This document shows, piece by piece, positions 42,978-52,266 of a DNA stretch of 64,000 nt; the first letter of the stretch is position 1, and each line of letters starts with the position of its first letter. Below the pieces are notes generated by a model. It saw nothing but the letters and a program-made list of their open reading frames with translations, was not told the origin of the DNA and did not search any database. The position numbers and the translations under genes were made by a program. Source of the DNA: Streptomyces sp. HUAS MG91 (GTDB lineage Bacteria > Actinomycetota > Actinomycetes > Streptomycetales > Streptomycetaceae); contig NZ_CP159534.1 of assembly GCF_040529335.1 (NCBI RefSeq), forward strand, positions 4,340,001 to 4,404,000, written 5' to 3'.

Positions 42978-45575
42978 GTGAACTTCGAGATTTTCCGGGA
43001 CGCGTGGGGGATACCGCACCTGCGGGCGGACGACGCGTCGGCGCTCGCGTACGCGCAGGGGTACGTGACCGCCGCCGACCGCGGCTGGCAGATCGAGGTC
43101 GAGCGGTACCGGATGCTCGGCACCTCCGCCGGGCTGCTCGGGGCGGGCGAGGCCGGCTGGGACGCCTTCGCGCGGCGGGCCCGGCTCGCGGACACCGCCC
43201 GCCGCTGCCTCGACACCCTCGACCCGGACACCCGCGCCTGGGTGGCCGCGTACGTCGACGGGGTCAACCACGGCCTGCGCGAACACGGCGGCCGCGCCCC
43301 GGAGTTCGCCCGGACCGGCGCGACGCCGGGCCGCTGGGAGCCGTGGACACCGCTCGGCGTGTGGCTGTCGACGCACGTACTGTTCGCCGGGTTCCCCGGG
43401 AAGCTGTGGCGCGACGAGGTCGTGAGGCGGCTCGGGGCCGACGCGGTGGAGCTGTTCGCGACCGACGGCCCCGGCACGCTGGGCAGCAACGGCTGGCTGG
43501 TAGACGCGGCCCGCGCCGCGGACGGCGGCGCGCTGATCGCGGGCGACCCGCACCGGTACATCGAGGACCCGGGCGTCTACCAGCAGATCCGGCTGGCCTG
43601 CCCGGAGTTCGACGTGGTGGGCCTCGCCGTGCCGGGCGTCCCCGGCATCGGCCACTTCGGGCACGCGGGCTCTGTCGCCTGGGCCATCACCAACGCCATG
43701 GCCGACTACCAGGACCTGTACCGCGAGCGGCTGCGACGCACCGGCGACGGCGGCGTCGAGGCGCTGGGCCCCGACGGCTGGCGCCCGGCCCACGCGCACG
43801 TGGAAGAGGGCGTGGAGGTCGTCGAGACCGAGCGCGGCGTCGTCGTCATCGGCGGGCCCGACGAGGGCGAGGGCATCAGCCTGCGCCAGCCCGCCCGCGT
43901 CTTCGGCAACCTCGGGTTCGCCACGCTGCCCGCGCTGCTGCGCGCCCGTACCGTCGCCGACGTGGACCGGGCCCTGGAGGGCTGGGCCGAGCCGGTCAAC
44001 GTCGTGTTCGCCGCCGACACCGAGGGCGGCCTGCTGCACCGGGTCGCGGGCACCGTGCCCGTGCGCGACCCGGAGAACGGGGTGCGGGTGGTGCCCGCGT
44101 GGGAGGAGCGGTACGCGTGGCGCGGCGTCCACGACCCGCTGCCGCGCGCCGAGGTCGACGGCGTCGCCGTCATGGCCAACGAGCGCTCCCTGGCCGCGCC
44201 GCTCGGCACCGAGTTCGCACCGCCGCACCGCGCCCGCCGCATCGCCGAACTGCTCGCCGGACGGGAGACCTGGGCCGCCGCGGACATGGCCGCCGTGCAC
44301 ACCGACACTGCGCTGGCCTCCGCCAAGCCCCTTCTCGACCTGGTCGAGTGCCTCGACGGACTCTCCCCGGAGGCCGCCCGGCTGCGCGCGTCGCTGCTGA
44401 ACTGGGACCGGCGGATGGAGTCGGGCAGCGTGCGCGCCGCCGCGTACGCCCGGGTCCGGTCCGCCGTCGTGCTGCGGATCGCCGCCCATCCGTCCCTCGC
44501 GACCCTGACCGGTCTGGGCCCCGGCTACCCGGAGGTCTTCCGGCCCTGGCTCGCGCTCGTACCGCGCGTCGCGTACGGCCTGGAGAACCTGCTGACGGCC
44601 GACCGGCTCCCGTACGGGGACCGGCTCACGGCCGTCCGGGAGGCGGTCGAGGAGGTCGCGGGCGCGGCGGAGGCGACCTGGGGCGAGCTGCACCGGCTCG
44701 CCGCCTGGCAGGCGCTGCCCGACCACGGCGCCGAGCGGCCCGCCCTCGGCGGCGACCACGACTGCGTGCTGTCCACGTCGAGCGTGCCCGGCATCACCGA
44801 CCTCGCCGCGCGCGGGCCCGCCGCCCGCTATGTGTGGGACCTCGCGCGGCGCGACAACAGCCGCTGGATCGTGCCGCACGGCGCGTCCGGCGTCCCCGGC
44901 ACGCCCCACCACCGCGACCAGCTGCCCCTGTGGCTGCGCGGCGAACCCGCCCCGGTCGTCACCGACTTCGACCGGCTCACCCCGAGCAAGGAGACCCCAG
45001 TGCTGGACGTGTACGAGCGTGCTGTCGACGGCTTCGGCACCTTCCGGCTCGGGCCCGTCGACCCGGCCGGCGCCGACATCGACGTGCTGCACGGCTGGGT
45101 GCGCGAGGAGCGTGCCGTCTTCTGGGGGATGACCGGCCTGGACCGCGACGCCGTCCGCGACATCTACGCGCACATGGACACCCTCGACACCCACCACGCC
45201 TTCCTGGTCCGCCTCGACGGGGTCCCGGTCGCGCTCTTCCAGACGTACGAGCCGGAGGCCGACCGGGTCAGCGAGTGCTACGAGGTGCGGGACGGGGACA
45301 TCGGCGTGCATCTGCTCGTCGGGCCGCCCGCCGGGAGGACCGGCGCCCGGCACGGGTTCACCGGGGCCCTGGCCGACGTCCTCGTCTCGTACGCGCTCGA
45401 CGGGCTCGGCGCGAAGCGGATCGTCGTCGAGCCGGACGCTCGCAACGACAAGGCGATCGCGCTGTTCGCCCGCTCCGGGTTCGAGCTCGTCGGCGGGATC
45501 GTGCTGCCGGAGGTGGACCTGCCCGAGGTGTACCTGCCGGAGAAGCGCGCCCAACTGGCGCTCTACACAAGGTAG
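42978..45575 (+). CDS. Penicillin-acylase and GNAT (DesG-DesH-like) fusion protein
   Basis: This 865-residue protein has, in residues 1-674, a penicillin-acylase-type Ntn hydrolase (FRDAWGIPHLRADD, AYAQGYVTAADRGWQIEVER, autoprocessing Ser170 in GTLGSNGWLVD, SRWIVPHGASGVPG) with no signal peptide. Residues 675-865 are a siderophore-type acetyltransferase (HGWVREERAVFWGM, GDIGVHLLVGPP, LGAKRIVVEPDARNDKAIALF). In some Streptomyces these are two separate genes, desG and desH, tied to acylated ferrioxamines. The iron box upstream fits that role. A ribosome-binding site AAGGAG (44988-44993) and an in-frame GTG at 45000 remain at the junction. The GTG start at 42978 follows GGGGGAA. Confidence 0.85.
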   Translation: MNFEIFRDAWGIPHLRADDASALAYAQGYVTAADRGWQIEVERYRMLGTSAGLLGAGEAGWDAFARRARLADTARRCLDTLDPDTRAWVAAYVDGVNHGLREHGGRAPEFARTGATPGRWEPWTPLGVWLSTHVLFAGFPGKLWRDEVVRRLGADAVELFATDGPGTLGSNGWLVDAARAADGGALIAGDPHRYIEDPGVYQQIRLACPEFDVVGLAVPGVPGIGHFGHAGSVAWAITNAMADYQDLYRERLRRTGDGGVEALGPDGWRPAHAHVEEGVEVVETERGVVVIGGPDEGEGISLRQPARVFGNLGFATLPALLRARTVADVDRALEGWAEPVNVVFAADTEGGLLHRVAGTVPVRDPENGVRVVPAWEERYAWRGVHDPLPRAEVDGVAVMANERSLAAPLGTEFAPPHRARRIAELLAGRETWAAADMAAVHTDTALASAKPLLDLVECLDGLSPEAARLRASLLNWDRRMESGSVRAAAYARVRSAVVLRIAAHPSLATLTGLGPGYPEVFRPWLALVPRVAYGLENLLTADRLPYGDRLTAVREAVEEVAGAAEATWGELHRLAAWQALPDHGAERPALGGDHDCVLSTSSVPGITDLAARGPAARYVWDLARRDNSRWIVPHGASGVPGTPHHRDQLPLWLRGEPAPVVTDFDRLTPSKETPVLDVYERAVDGFGTFRLGPVDPAGADIDVLHGWVREERAVFWGMTGLDRDAVRDIYAHMDTLDTHHAFLVRLDGVPVALFQTYEPEADRVSECYEVRDGDIGVHLLVGPPAGRTGARHGFTGALADVLVSYALDGLGAKRIVVEPDARNDKAIALFARSGFELVGGIVLPEVDLPEVYLPEKRAQLALYTR

Positions 45576-45576
45576 T

Positions 45577-46344
45577 TCAGGAGCGGGCGATCAGCAGGGC
45601 CGAGGCGGTGACGCCGACCGTGACGATGACGGCCCGCAGCGCGGTCGGCGGCAGCCTGCGGCCCACGCGGGCGCCGAGCAGGCCGCCCGCCGTGGAGCCC
45701 GCCGCGATCAGCGCCGCCACCGCCCAGTCGACGTCGGCGACCGCGATGAAGACGACGGCGGCGATGCCGTTGACCAGCGACGCCAGCACGTTCTTCGCGG
45801 CGTTCAGGCGTTGCAGGTCGTCGCGGAGCACCGCCCCGAACATGCCCATGAGCAGCACGCCCTGGGCGGCCCCGAAGTAGCCGCCGTAGACGCCCGTACC
45901 GAGGACGCCGAGCCACATCGGCACACCGCCGTCGGTACGGGCGGCCCCCCTCTGGTCCTGCCGCGCCTTCATCCACCGGTTCAGCCGCGGCTGGACCAGG
46001 ACGAGGACGCACGCGGTGAGGATCAGGACCGGCACGATGCGGCGGAACGCGGCGTCGGGCAGCCGCAGCAGGAGCAGCGCCCCCACGAGCCCGCCGAGCA
46101 GCGACGCGGCGCCGAACCGGATCAACCGCCGCCGCTGGCCGCGCAGTTCGCGCCGGTAGCCGTACGCGGCCGAGAGCACCCCGGGCACCAGGCCCACGTT
46201 GTTGGAGACGTTCGCGAGCACCGGCGGGTAGCCGAAGGCGAGCAGGGTCGGGAACGTGATCAGGGTGCCGGAGCCGACCACCGCGTTCATGCCGCCCGCC
46301 GCGACCCCGGCGGCGCCGATCGCCACCGCTTCCATCACGTCCAC
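45577..46344 (-). CDS. TauE/SafE-family permease
   Basis: This 255-residue membrane protein of the sulfite/organosulfonate export family has eight hydrophobic segments in two homologous halves. Both carry Asn/Gly-rich signatures: AGGMNAVVGSGTLITFPTLLAFG with VLANVSNNVGLVPG in the first half, and GTGVYGGYFGAAQGVLLMGMF with LNAAKNVLASLVNG in the second. These are diagnostic. The substrate is probably a sulfur oxyanion or organic sulfonate, but this is not proven. The GTG at 46344 follows GAGGAG nine bases upstream; an ATG at 46335 is the alternative. It is divergent from the LysR gene. Confidence 0.85.
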   Translation of the reverse strand: MDVMEAVAIGAAGVAAGGMNAVVGSGTLITFPTLLAFGYPPVLANVSNNVGLVPGVLSAAYGYRRELRGQRRRLIRFGAASLLGGLVGALLLLRLPDAAFRRIVPVLILTACVLVLVQPRLNRWMKARQDQRGAARTDGGVPMWLGVLGTGVYGGYFGAAQGVLLMGMFGAVLRDDLQRLNAAKNVLASLVNGIAAVVFIAVADVDWAVAALIAAGSTAGGLLGARVGRRLPPTALRAVIVTVGVTASALLIARS

Positions 46345-46526
46345 CGCTCGCCGCTCCTCACCGGTAGAAACAGGTCGCCTCAACGGGTCGGCACCCGCCC
46401 GGAGTTCGCGACCTCCGTGACGGGTTGCCGCCCTGGGCCGTCCCGCCGACGATCGTGCTCCGCGCGCCCGATCCAAGTCAATCCTCGGGTTTTCTTGCAG
46501 ATACCCAAGCTGTAGCTTCAGCCGGT

Positions 46527-47444
46527 GTGACCCTCGACGACCTCCGCGTCTTCGTCGCCGTCTGCCGCGCGGGCAGTCTCAGCGCCGTCGCACGCGACCT
46601 TTCCTGCACGCAGTCCGCCGTCAGCCAGCACGTCAAGCGGCTGGAGAAGGAGACCGGCATCGGGCTGCTCGAACGGCATGCGCGCGGGGTCGTGCCCACC
46701 CCCGCCGGCCGGATCCTGCGCGCCGCGGCGGCCGACGGGATCGGCGCCCTCGACGACGCGCTGCGCCGCCTGGACGACCTGGCGCGCGGCGCGAGCGGCT
46801 CGGTGCGGGTGACCACCGGCGCCACCTCGGTGCGGCACTTCATGGCCGAGGCGATCGTCGCCTACCGGCGCGGGCACCCGCAGATCAGCCTGGAGTTCCA
46901 GACGGTCAGCTCCAGCCGCAGCTGCTTCGAGGCGCTGGCCGCGCACGACCTGGACCTCGCCTGGATCACCATGGGGCCCGTCGAGCGCGGCATCGAGCTG
47001 CGGCCCGTGGTCGAGCTGCCCTGGGTGCTCGCCGTGCAGGAGCACGACCCGCTGGCCGCCAGGCTGTCCGTCGAACCGGCCGATCTGGCGGACTCGGCGC
47101 AGCTGATCCTGCCGCCCGAGCACTCCACGTCCCGCTCCCATCTGAACGACCGCTTCGCCGAGCTGGGCATCGCGGGCGCGGCGGCCGCGGGCACCGGCAT
47201 CGCCGACTGGGACACCGCCGCGCACCTGGCGCAGCTCGGTCTCGGCCACGCCGTCGTCCCCGATCTGCCGGGCCTGCGCGGCCCCGGCCACCCCGGGCTC
47301 GTCCTCGTCCCCGTCCCCTGCCTGCCGCCGCTCCAGGTCGGCTGGGCGGTGCGCCGCTGGGCCGCGCTGTCGCCGCCCGCCCGCGCCTTCGCGGACCTGG
47401 TGGAGGCCAGCTGCCCCGGCGCCACGGTGCGCCCGAACGGCTGA
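46527..47444 (+). CDS. LysR-family transcriptional regulator
   Basis: This 305-residue protein has the LTTR winged HTH at the N-terminus (TLDDLRVFVAVCRAGSLSAVARDLSCTQSAVSQHVKRLEKETGIGLLERHARG, read in parts), a linker helix and a periplasmic-binding-like effector domain (VRVTTGATSVRHFMAEAI, LDLAWITMGPVERGIELRPV, LPPEHSTSRSHLNDRF, QLGLGHAVVPDLPGL). The divergent TauE/SafE gene across the 182-base intergenic region is the likely target. CAAG/CTTG half-sites occur there, but no clear T-N11-A box. The effector is unknown. Confidence 0.88.
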   Translation: MTLDDLRVFVAVCRAGSLSAVARDLSCTQSAVSQHVKRLEKETGIGLLERHARGVVPTPAGRILRAAAADGIGALDDALRRLDDLARGASGSVRVTTGATSVRHFMAEAIVAYRRGHPQISLEFQTVSSSRSCFEALAAHDLDLAWITMGPVERGIELRPVVELPWVLAVQEHDPLAARLSVEPADLADSAQLILPPEHSTSRSHLNDRFAELGIAGAAAAGTGIADWDTAAHLAQLGLGHAVVPDLPGLRGPGHPGLVLVPVPCLPPLQVGWAVRRWAALSPPARAFADLVEASCPGATVRPNG

Positions 47445-47486
47445 CACGGTCTCGCGCGCGCCGCCCGCCGCGGCCACGCTGACCCC

Positions 47487-47813
47487 ATGACGACCACACA
47501 CCATCTCGCCGCCCTCGCCGACGACCACCTGGCCGCGGCCCGCTCGGCCCCGCACGGCCGCAGCGCCGAACTGATTCTGCACGAGGACCAGTTGCGGCAG
47601 AGCGTCATCGCCCTGGTGGAGGGCAACGCCCTGGAGGAGCACAACGCCCCGCCCGCGGCCGCCCTCCAGATCCTCACCGGCCGCGTCCGCCTGACCGCCG
47701 TCTCGGGCGACGTGGAACTGGGCGCGGGCGATCTGCGGCCGATCCCCCAGGAGCGGCACGGGCTGGTGGCGCTGACCGACGCGGTGGTGCTGCTGACGGC
47801 GGTGACGGCCTGA
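47487..47813 (+). CDS. Small cupin-domain protein
   Basis: This 108-residue protein has the cupin pattern HNAPPAAALQILTGRVRLTAVSGDVELGAGDLRPIPQERHGLVALTDAVVLLT, given in sections: an H-x-A-PPAA-QIL start, G(x)5 turns and a final RHGLxAL. Only two His residues are in metal-site places, so metal binding is uncertain. Its position after the LysR gene suggests a small sensor or auxiliary enzyme. It is convergent with the SARP regulator gene. Confidence 0.75.
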   Translation: MTTTHHLAALADDHLAAARSAPHGRSAELILHEDQLRQSVIALVEGNALEEHNAPPAAALQILTGRVRLTAVSGDVELGAGDLRPIPQERHGLVALTDAVVLLTAVTA

Positions 47814-47823
47814 CCCGGCCCGC

Positions 47824-50800
47824 TCACAGCACCGCGCCGAGCGCCTTCTCCGGCTCCAGCGCGGCGCCCTCCCGGAACCGTACGCCGAACAGCGCGCCGC
47901 CCAGGGCGCCGCGGACCCGGGCCGTGATCCGCTCCACGTCGCCGCTCTCCGCCGCGGGCAGCGGCGCCCCGACACCCCGCCGGGCCGCGTCCGCCGCGCC
48001 CAGCAGCAGCGCGGCCCCCGCCGCGTCGCCCGCCAGGGACACCGCCCCGGCCAGCCCCTCCAGCGTCAGCGCGTAGGCGCGCGGCTCGGCGAGGACCCGG
48101 GCGGCGGCCAGGCCGCGCAGATGGTGGGCGCGGGCGGCGACGGCATCGCCGTCCAGCTCGGCGAGGAACCCGAACTCGGCGGCGCAGAGATGGTCGCCGG
48201 CGGGGGAGGAGACGTCCCCGTGGCCGTCGCGCAGCCGGACCAGGTGCGCCCGGGCCGCGTCGAGGTCACCCGCACGGCGGGCGCCGAGGGCCAGCCCCAT
48301 CTCGGCGTGCACCTCCCCGTACCGGTAGCCCTGCTCGACGGCCCGGGCCCGCGCCTGTTCGTGCAGGTCGCGGGCGCGGGCCCAGTCGTGCCGCAGCAGG
48401 GCGACGCGGCCGAGCCCGGAGAGGCGGGCCGCGACCTCGGCGGCGAGCCCGAGCTCCTCGGCCAGGGCGAGCCCGGCCCGGCCGAGCGTCTCCGCCTCCT
48501 CGTAGTCGCCCCGGATCTCGGCCAGCGCGGCGAGCGGCCCGACGGTCTGCAACTCGCCCCACCGGTCGCCGCGTTCCCGCAGCAGCGCGGCCGCGCGGCG
48601 GCCGTCCCGTTCCAGCGCGGACAGGTCGCCGCGGATCAGGGCGTGCAGTGCGCGCAGGGCGAGGGTGGCGGCGGTGGCCCAGGTGTCGTCCCCGGGCGGC
48701 GGGCACGCGTCGAGCAGGCGTCCGCAGGCGTCGGGGGCGCCGCCGTGGAACAGGGCGTAGGCGCAGAGCCAGGACGTGGGGGCCGACACACCGTCCGCCG
48801 GGAGCGCGGCGGCGGCCGGGCCCACGGCCCCGGTCAGCAGGGCGAACGCGCCTGTCAGCGCACGCAGTTCACCGTCGCGGGCCGGGTCGGGCAGCGCCGA
48901 CAGGGCCCGGTGTCCTTCGGTGAGGCGGCCGCGCAGCAGCCACCACCAGGCGAGCGCCGCGCCGAGCCGCCGCGCCGCGTCGGGGTCGGCGCGGACCGCC
49001 GTGTCGAGGGCGGCCCGCAGGTTCCCGGCCTCGGCGTCGAGCAGCCCGAGCCACTCCTGCTGGCCGGCGCCGCGCAGCCGGGGCGCGGCCCGCTCCGCGA
49101 GCCCGAGGTAGTACCGCAGGTGCCGGTCCCGTACGGCGGTGTCCTCCTGGCCCGTGAGCCGTTCCAGGGCGTATGCGGCGACGGACTCCAGCAGCCGGTA
49201 GCGCGGCCGGGGACCGGGCACGGCCACGACCAGGGACCGTTCGACCAGGCGCGTCACGAGATCCAGGACGTCCTCGCGGGCCACCTCCCCGCCCGCGCAC
49301 ACCGCTTCCGCCGCGTCCAGGGCGCAGCCGTCCCGGTGCACGGCAAGGCGCCGCAGCACGGTCCGCTCCGGGCCGCCGAGCAGCTCCCAGCTCCAGTCGA
49401 GCACCGCCCGCAGAGTGCTCTGCCGTGCGGGCACGCCGCGCTGCCGTGCCCCGAGCAGCCGGAACCGGTCGTCGATGCGCGCGGCCAGTTCCCGTACGCC
49501 CAGGGCCCGTACGCGGGTGGCGGCCAGTTCGAGGGCGAGCGGGATGCCGTCGAGGCGGCGGCAGATCTCGGCGACGGCCTCAGGGGCGTCGGCGGGGTCG
49601 TACCCGGGCGCCGAGGCGGCGGCCCGCGCCGTGAACAGGCTGACGGCGTCGGCCGCCCGCAGCGGTTCCACGGCCCGCACGGCCTCCCCGGAGCCGGTCA
49701 GCCCCAGGGGTTCCTGGCCGGTGGCGAGGACGCGCAGCCGCGAGGTCGAGCGCAGCAGGACGTACGCCAGTTCGGCGGCGGCCTCGACGACGTGCTCGCA
49801 GTTGTCGAGGACGAGGAGCCCGTCGCGCTCGCGCAGGGCGGCGGCGAGCCGCCGCACGGGCGCGTCGCCGGGCGGGCCCGCGTGGGGCGCGTCCTCGCGC
49901 AGGCCGAGGGCGGCGGCGACGGCCTGCGCGAGATCGTCGGCGTCGCTGCCGCCGGGCAGCCCCGCGAGCTCGACGAGCCACACGCCGCCGGGCGCACCGG
50001 CCCGCCGGGCGGCCGCCACCGCCAGCCGGGTCTTGCCCACCCCGCCCGGCCCGGTCAGCGTCACCAGCCGGTTCCCGGCGAGGAGAGCGCGGACCTCGAC
50101 GAGATCCCGGTCCCGGCCGATGAGGGGGGTCGGTGGGGCCGGGAGGTGCGGCGCGGGGGCGTCCGCAGGCTGCGCGGGGCCGTCCGGGGACAGGGGCTCG
50201 TGCCGCAGGATCCGGGTGTGCAGGGACGCCAGGTCCGGAGTCGGGTCCACCCCCAGGTCGCGTGCGAGAACCCGGCGCAGTTCCTCGTACGAGGCGAGGG
50301 CCTCGCCCTGTCGCCCGGCGAGATACAGGGCGCGCATGTGCAGCGCCCGCAGCCGCTCCCGCAGCGGGTGCCGGGCCACGAGCCCGCCCAGCTCACCGGC
50401 GACCAGCCCGTGCCGCCCCGACGCGATCCGGGCGGCGGCCCGCTCCTCCAGCGCGACCAGGCGCACCTCCTCCAGCCGCCGCACCGGTTCCCGTACGAAG
50501 TCGGCGTCGGCGAAGTCGGCGAACGCCGGTCCGCGCCACAACTCCAGCGCGGAGTCGAGGAGTTCGACCCGTCGTGCCGGATCCGAGGCGGCCCGCGCCC
50601 GCTCCACGAGGTCCCGGAACGTCACCGCGTCCACCTCGGCGCCGGTCAGGTCGAGCCGGTAGCCCGGCGCCTGCCGCACCACCCGCGCGCGGCCGACGGC
50701 CCGGCGCAGCTGGGACACCTTGGCCTGAAGCGCGTTGGCCGGTTTGCCCGGCGGCCGCGCGCCCCACAGGTCCTCCACGAGCCGGTCCACGGAGACGACC

Positions 50801-50919
50801 CGCCCCTCGTGCGCCAGCAGCACGGCCAGCAGCGCCCGCACCTTCAGCTCGGGCACCCCGACCGCGTCCCCGCCGCCGCGCTCCCGGACGACGAGTCCCC
50901 CCAACACCCCGAACCACAT
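47824..50919 (-). CDS. AfsR/SARP-family regulator with NB-ARC-type ATPase and TPR-like region
   Basis: This 1031-residue protein has a SARP winged-helix DNA-binding domain (VPELKVRALLAVLLAHEGRVVSVDRLVEDLWG) followed by BTAD helices (DAVTFRDLVERARAA, HPLRERLRALHMRALYLAGRQGEALASYEELRR). The P-loop ATPase has Walker A LTGPGGVGKTRLA near residue 295, Walker B LLVLDNCEHV and a GxP motif DGIPLALELAA. The C-terminal about 450 residues are TPR-like helices. It fits the AfsR/large-SARP group of pathway-specific activators. It is divergent from the MFS exporter at 51055 with heptamer repeats between them. The target pathway is not visible in the window. Confidence 0.9.
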   Translation of the reverse strand: MWFGVLGGLVVRERGGGDAVGVPELKVRALLAVLLAHEGRVVSVDRLVEDLWGARPPGKPANALQAKVSQLRRAVGRARVVRQAPGYRLDLTGAEVDAVTFRDLVERARAASDPARRVELLDSALELWRGPAFADFADADFVREPVRRLEEVRLVALEERAAARIASGRHGLVAGELGGLVARHPLRERLRALHMRALYLAGRQGEALASYEELRRVLARDLGVDPTPDLASLHTRILRHEPLSPDGPAQPADAPAPHLPAPPTPLIGRDRDLVEVRALLAGNRLVTLTGPGGVGKTRLAVAAARRAGAPGGVWLVELAGLPGGSDADDLAQAVAAALGLREDAPHAGPPGDAPVRRLAAALRERDGLLVLDNCEHVVEAAAELAYVLLRSTSRLRVLATGQEPLGLTGSGEAVRAVEPLRAADAVSLFTARAAASAPGYDPADAPEAVAEICRRLDGIPLALELAATRVRALGVRELAARIDDRFRLLGARQRGVPARQSTLRAVLDWSWELLGGPERTVLRRLAVHRDGCALDAAEAVCAGGEVAREDVLDLVTRLVERSLVVAVPGPRPRYRLLESVAAYALERLTGQEDTAVRDRHLRYYLGLAERAAPRLRGAGQQEWLGLLDAEAGNLRAALDTAVRADPDAARRLGAALAWWWLLRGRLTEGHRALSALPDPARDGELRALTGAFALLTGAVGPAAAALPADGVSAPTSWLCAYALFHGGAPDACGRLLDACPPPGDDTWATAATLALRALHALIRGDLSALERDGRRAAALLRERGDRWGELQTVGPLAALAEIRGDYEEAETLGRAGLALAEELGLAAEVAARLSGLGRVALLRHDWARARDLHEQARARAVEQGYRYGEVHAEMGLALGARRAGDLDAARAHLVRLRDGHGDVSSPAGDHLCAAEFGFLAELDGDAVAARAHHLRGLAAARVLAEPRAYALTLEGLAGAVSLAGDAAGAALLLGAADAARRGVGAPLPAAESGDVERITARVRGALGGALFGVRFREGAALEPEKALGAVL

Positions 50920-50971
50920 GGGGAAACGGTAACGCCGGGCCCCGCGCTCCCACGGCGCCCGGCGGCAGCCG

Positions 50972-50989
50972 TCATCAGTACTTCATCAG
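50972..50989 (+). promoter_or_regulatory. SARP-type direct repeat (TCATCAG x2)
   Basis: TCATCAG occurs at 50972-50978 and again at 50983-50989, identical and 11 bases apart, in the 135-base region between the SARP gene and the MFS exporter. SARP proteins bind heptamer direct repeats with this 11-base phase just upstream of the -10 region. Confidence 0.6.
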
Positions 50990-51054
50990 CGTCCCCGAAC
51001 CGCCCGGGGACAGGATCGCTCCCGCCCACCAGAACCCCGGCAGGGAAGCGGACC

Positions 51055-52266
51055 ATGTCTGACACGACGACCACAGGGACCTCGCAGCAGCCACCGGAGG
51101 CAGCGGCCCCACCGCCGACGAAACTGCCCCTGCCCGCCCTCCTCGCCCTGGCCACCGCCGTCTTCGTCACGAGCCTCACCGAGACCCTCCCGGCGGGCCT
51201 GCTCCCGGCGATGAGCCGCTCGCTGGGCGCCACGGAGTCGGCCACCGGCCAGACCGTCACCGTCTACGCCGCCGGCACCTTCCTCACCGCGATCCCCCTC
51301 ACCGCCGCGACGGCCGGCTGGAACCGCGGCCGCCTCCTGCTCACGGCCATGGCCGGGTTCGCCGTCGCCAACACGGTGACGGCGCTCTCGTCCTCGTACG
51401 CCCTGACGATGACGGCCCGTTTCGTCGCCGGTGTCGCCGCCGGTCTCGCCTGGGCGCTCCTGGCCGGCTACGCGCGCCGCCTCGCCCCGCCGGACCTGGA
51501 GGGCAAGGCCATCGCGATCGCCATGGCGGGCATCCCCGTGGCGCTCTCCCTCGGCGTCCCGGCCGGCACCTTCCTCGGCACGACGCTCGGCTGGCGCACC
51601 GCGTTCCTGGCGATGACCGGGCTCACGGTGGTCCTGCTCGCCTGGATCCGGCTGACGGTCCCGGACCACCCCGGCCGGGAACGCGCGGCCCGCACCCCGA
51701 TGCGGCACGCCCTGCGCGTCCCCGGGGTCCCCGCCGTCCTCACCGTCACCCTGGTCTTCGTCCTGGCGCACACGATCCTCTACGCGTACATCGCCCCGTT
51801 CCTCGACGACATCGGCCTGGGCGGCTCGACCGACCTGATCCTGCTGGTCTTCGGCGCGGCCTCGCTGCTGTCCATCTGGGCCGTCGGCGCCCTCGTCCAC
51901 CGCAGGCTGCGCGGGCTCACGCTCGCCGGGACCGTCCTGGTGGCCGCGGCCGCGATCCTCCTCGCGCTGACCGGCGGCTCCGCCGCGCCGGTCTGTGTCG
52001 CGGCCGCGCTGTGGGGCCTGGGCTGGGGCGGCATCCCGACGCTGCTCCAGACGGCGGCGGGCCGCGCGGGCGGCGAACAGGCCGACTCCGCACAGGCGTT
52101 GCTGGTCACGCTCTGGAACGTCGCGATGGCGGGCGGCGGCGTCGCGGGCGGCGTCCTGCTCCACCTCTCCGGACCGGCCGCGCTCCCCTGGGCGGTGCCG
52201 CTGCTCCTGACACCGGTCCTGGCAGTGATCACCGCCTCCCGCGCCCACGGCTTCCCCCGGCCTTGA
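51055..52266 (+). CDS. MFS transporter (DHA1-like efflux)
   Basis: This 403-residue transporter has about 12 membrane segments. The first half has LPALLALATAVFVTSLTETL, VTVYAAGTFLTAIPLTA and NRGRLLLTAMAGF in place of motif A. AGIPVALSLGVPAGTFLGTTLGWR is motif C, typical of drug/sugar efflux carriers such as the AraJ/Cml group. It starts 135 bases from the divergent SARP regulator, with a possible SARP site between them, so regulated export of a metabolite is likely. Its stop lies within the 3' end of the next, convergent gene. Confidence 0.85.
   Translation: MSDTTTTGTSQQPPEAAAPPPTKLPLPALLALATAVFVTSLTETLPAGLLPAMSRSLGATESATGQTVTVYAAGTFLTAIPLTAATAGWNRGRLLLTAMAGFAVANTVTALSSSYALTMTARFVAGVAAGLAWALLAGYARRLAPPDLEGKAIAIAMAGIPVALSLGVPAGTFLGTTLGWRTAFLAMTGLTVVLLAWIRLTVPDHPGRERAARTPMRHALRVPGVPAVLTVTLVFVLAHTILYAYIAPFLDDIGLGGSTDLILLVFGAASLLSIWAVGALVHRRLRGLTLAGTVLVAAAAILLALTGGSAAPVCVAAALWGLGWGGIPTLLQTAAGRAGGEQADSAQALLVTLWNVAMAGGGVAGGVLLHLSGPAALPWAVPLLLTPVLAVITASRAHGFPRP

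Noticed and set aside
42285..45554. 1089-codon minus-strand frame
   Set aside because: Antisense to the acylase-acetyltransferase gene, with low-complexity Gly/Arg/Val composition. The real minus-strand gene in the same area is the HhH-GPD gene in another frame.
48121..51054. Long plus-strand frame leading into the MFS transporter
   Set aside because: The part before 51055 is antisense to the SARP regulator and has shadow composition. The transporter starts at the ATG 51055.
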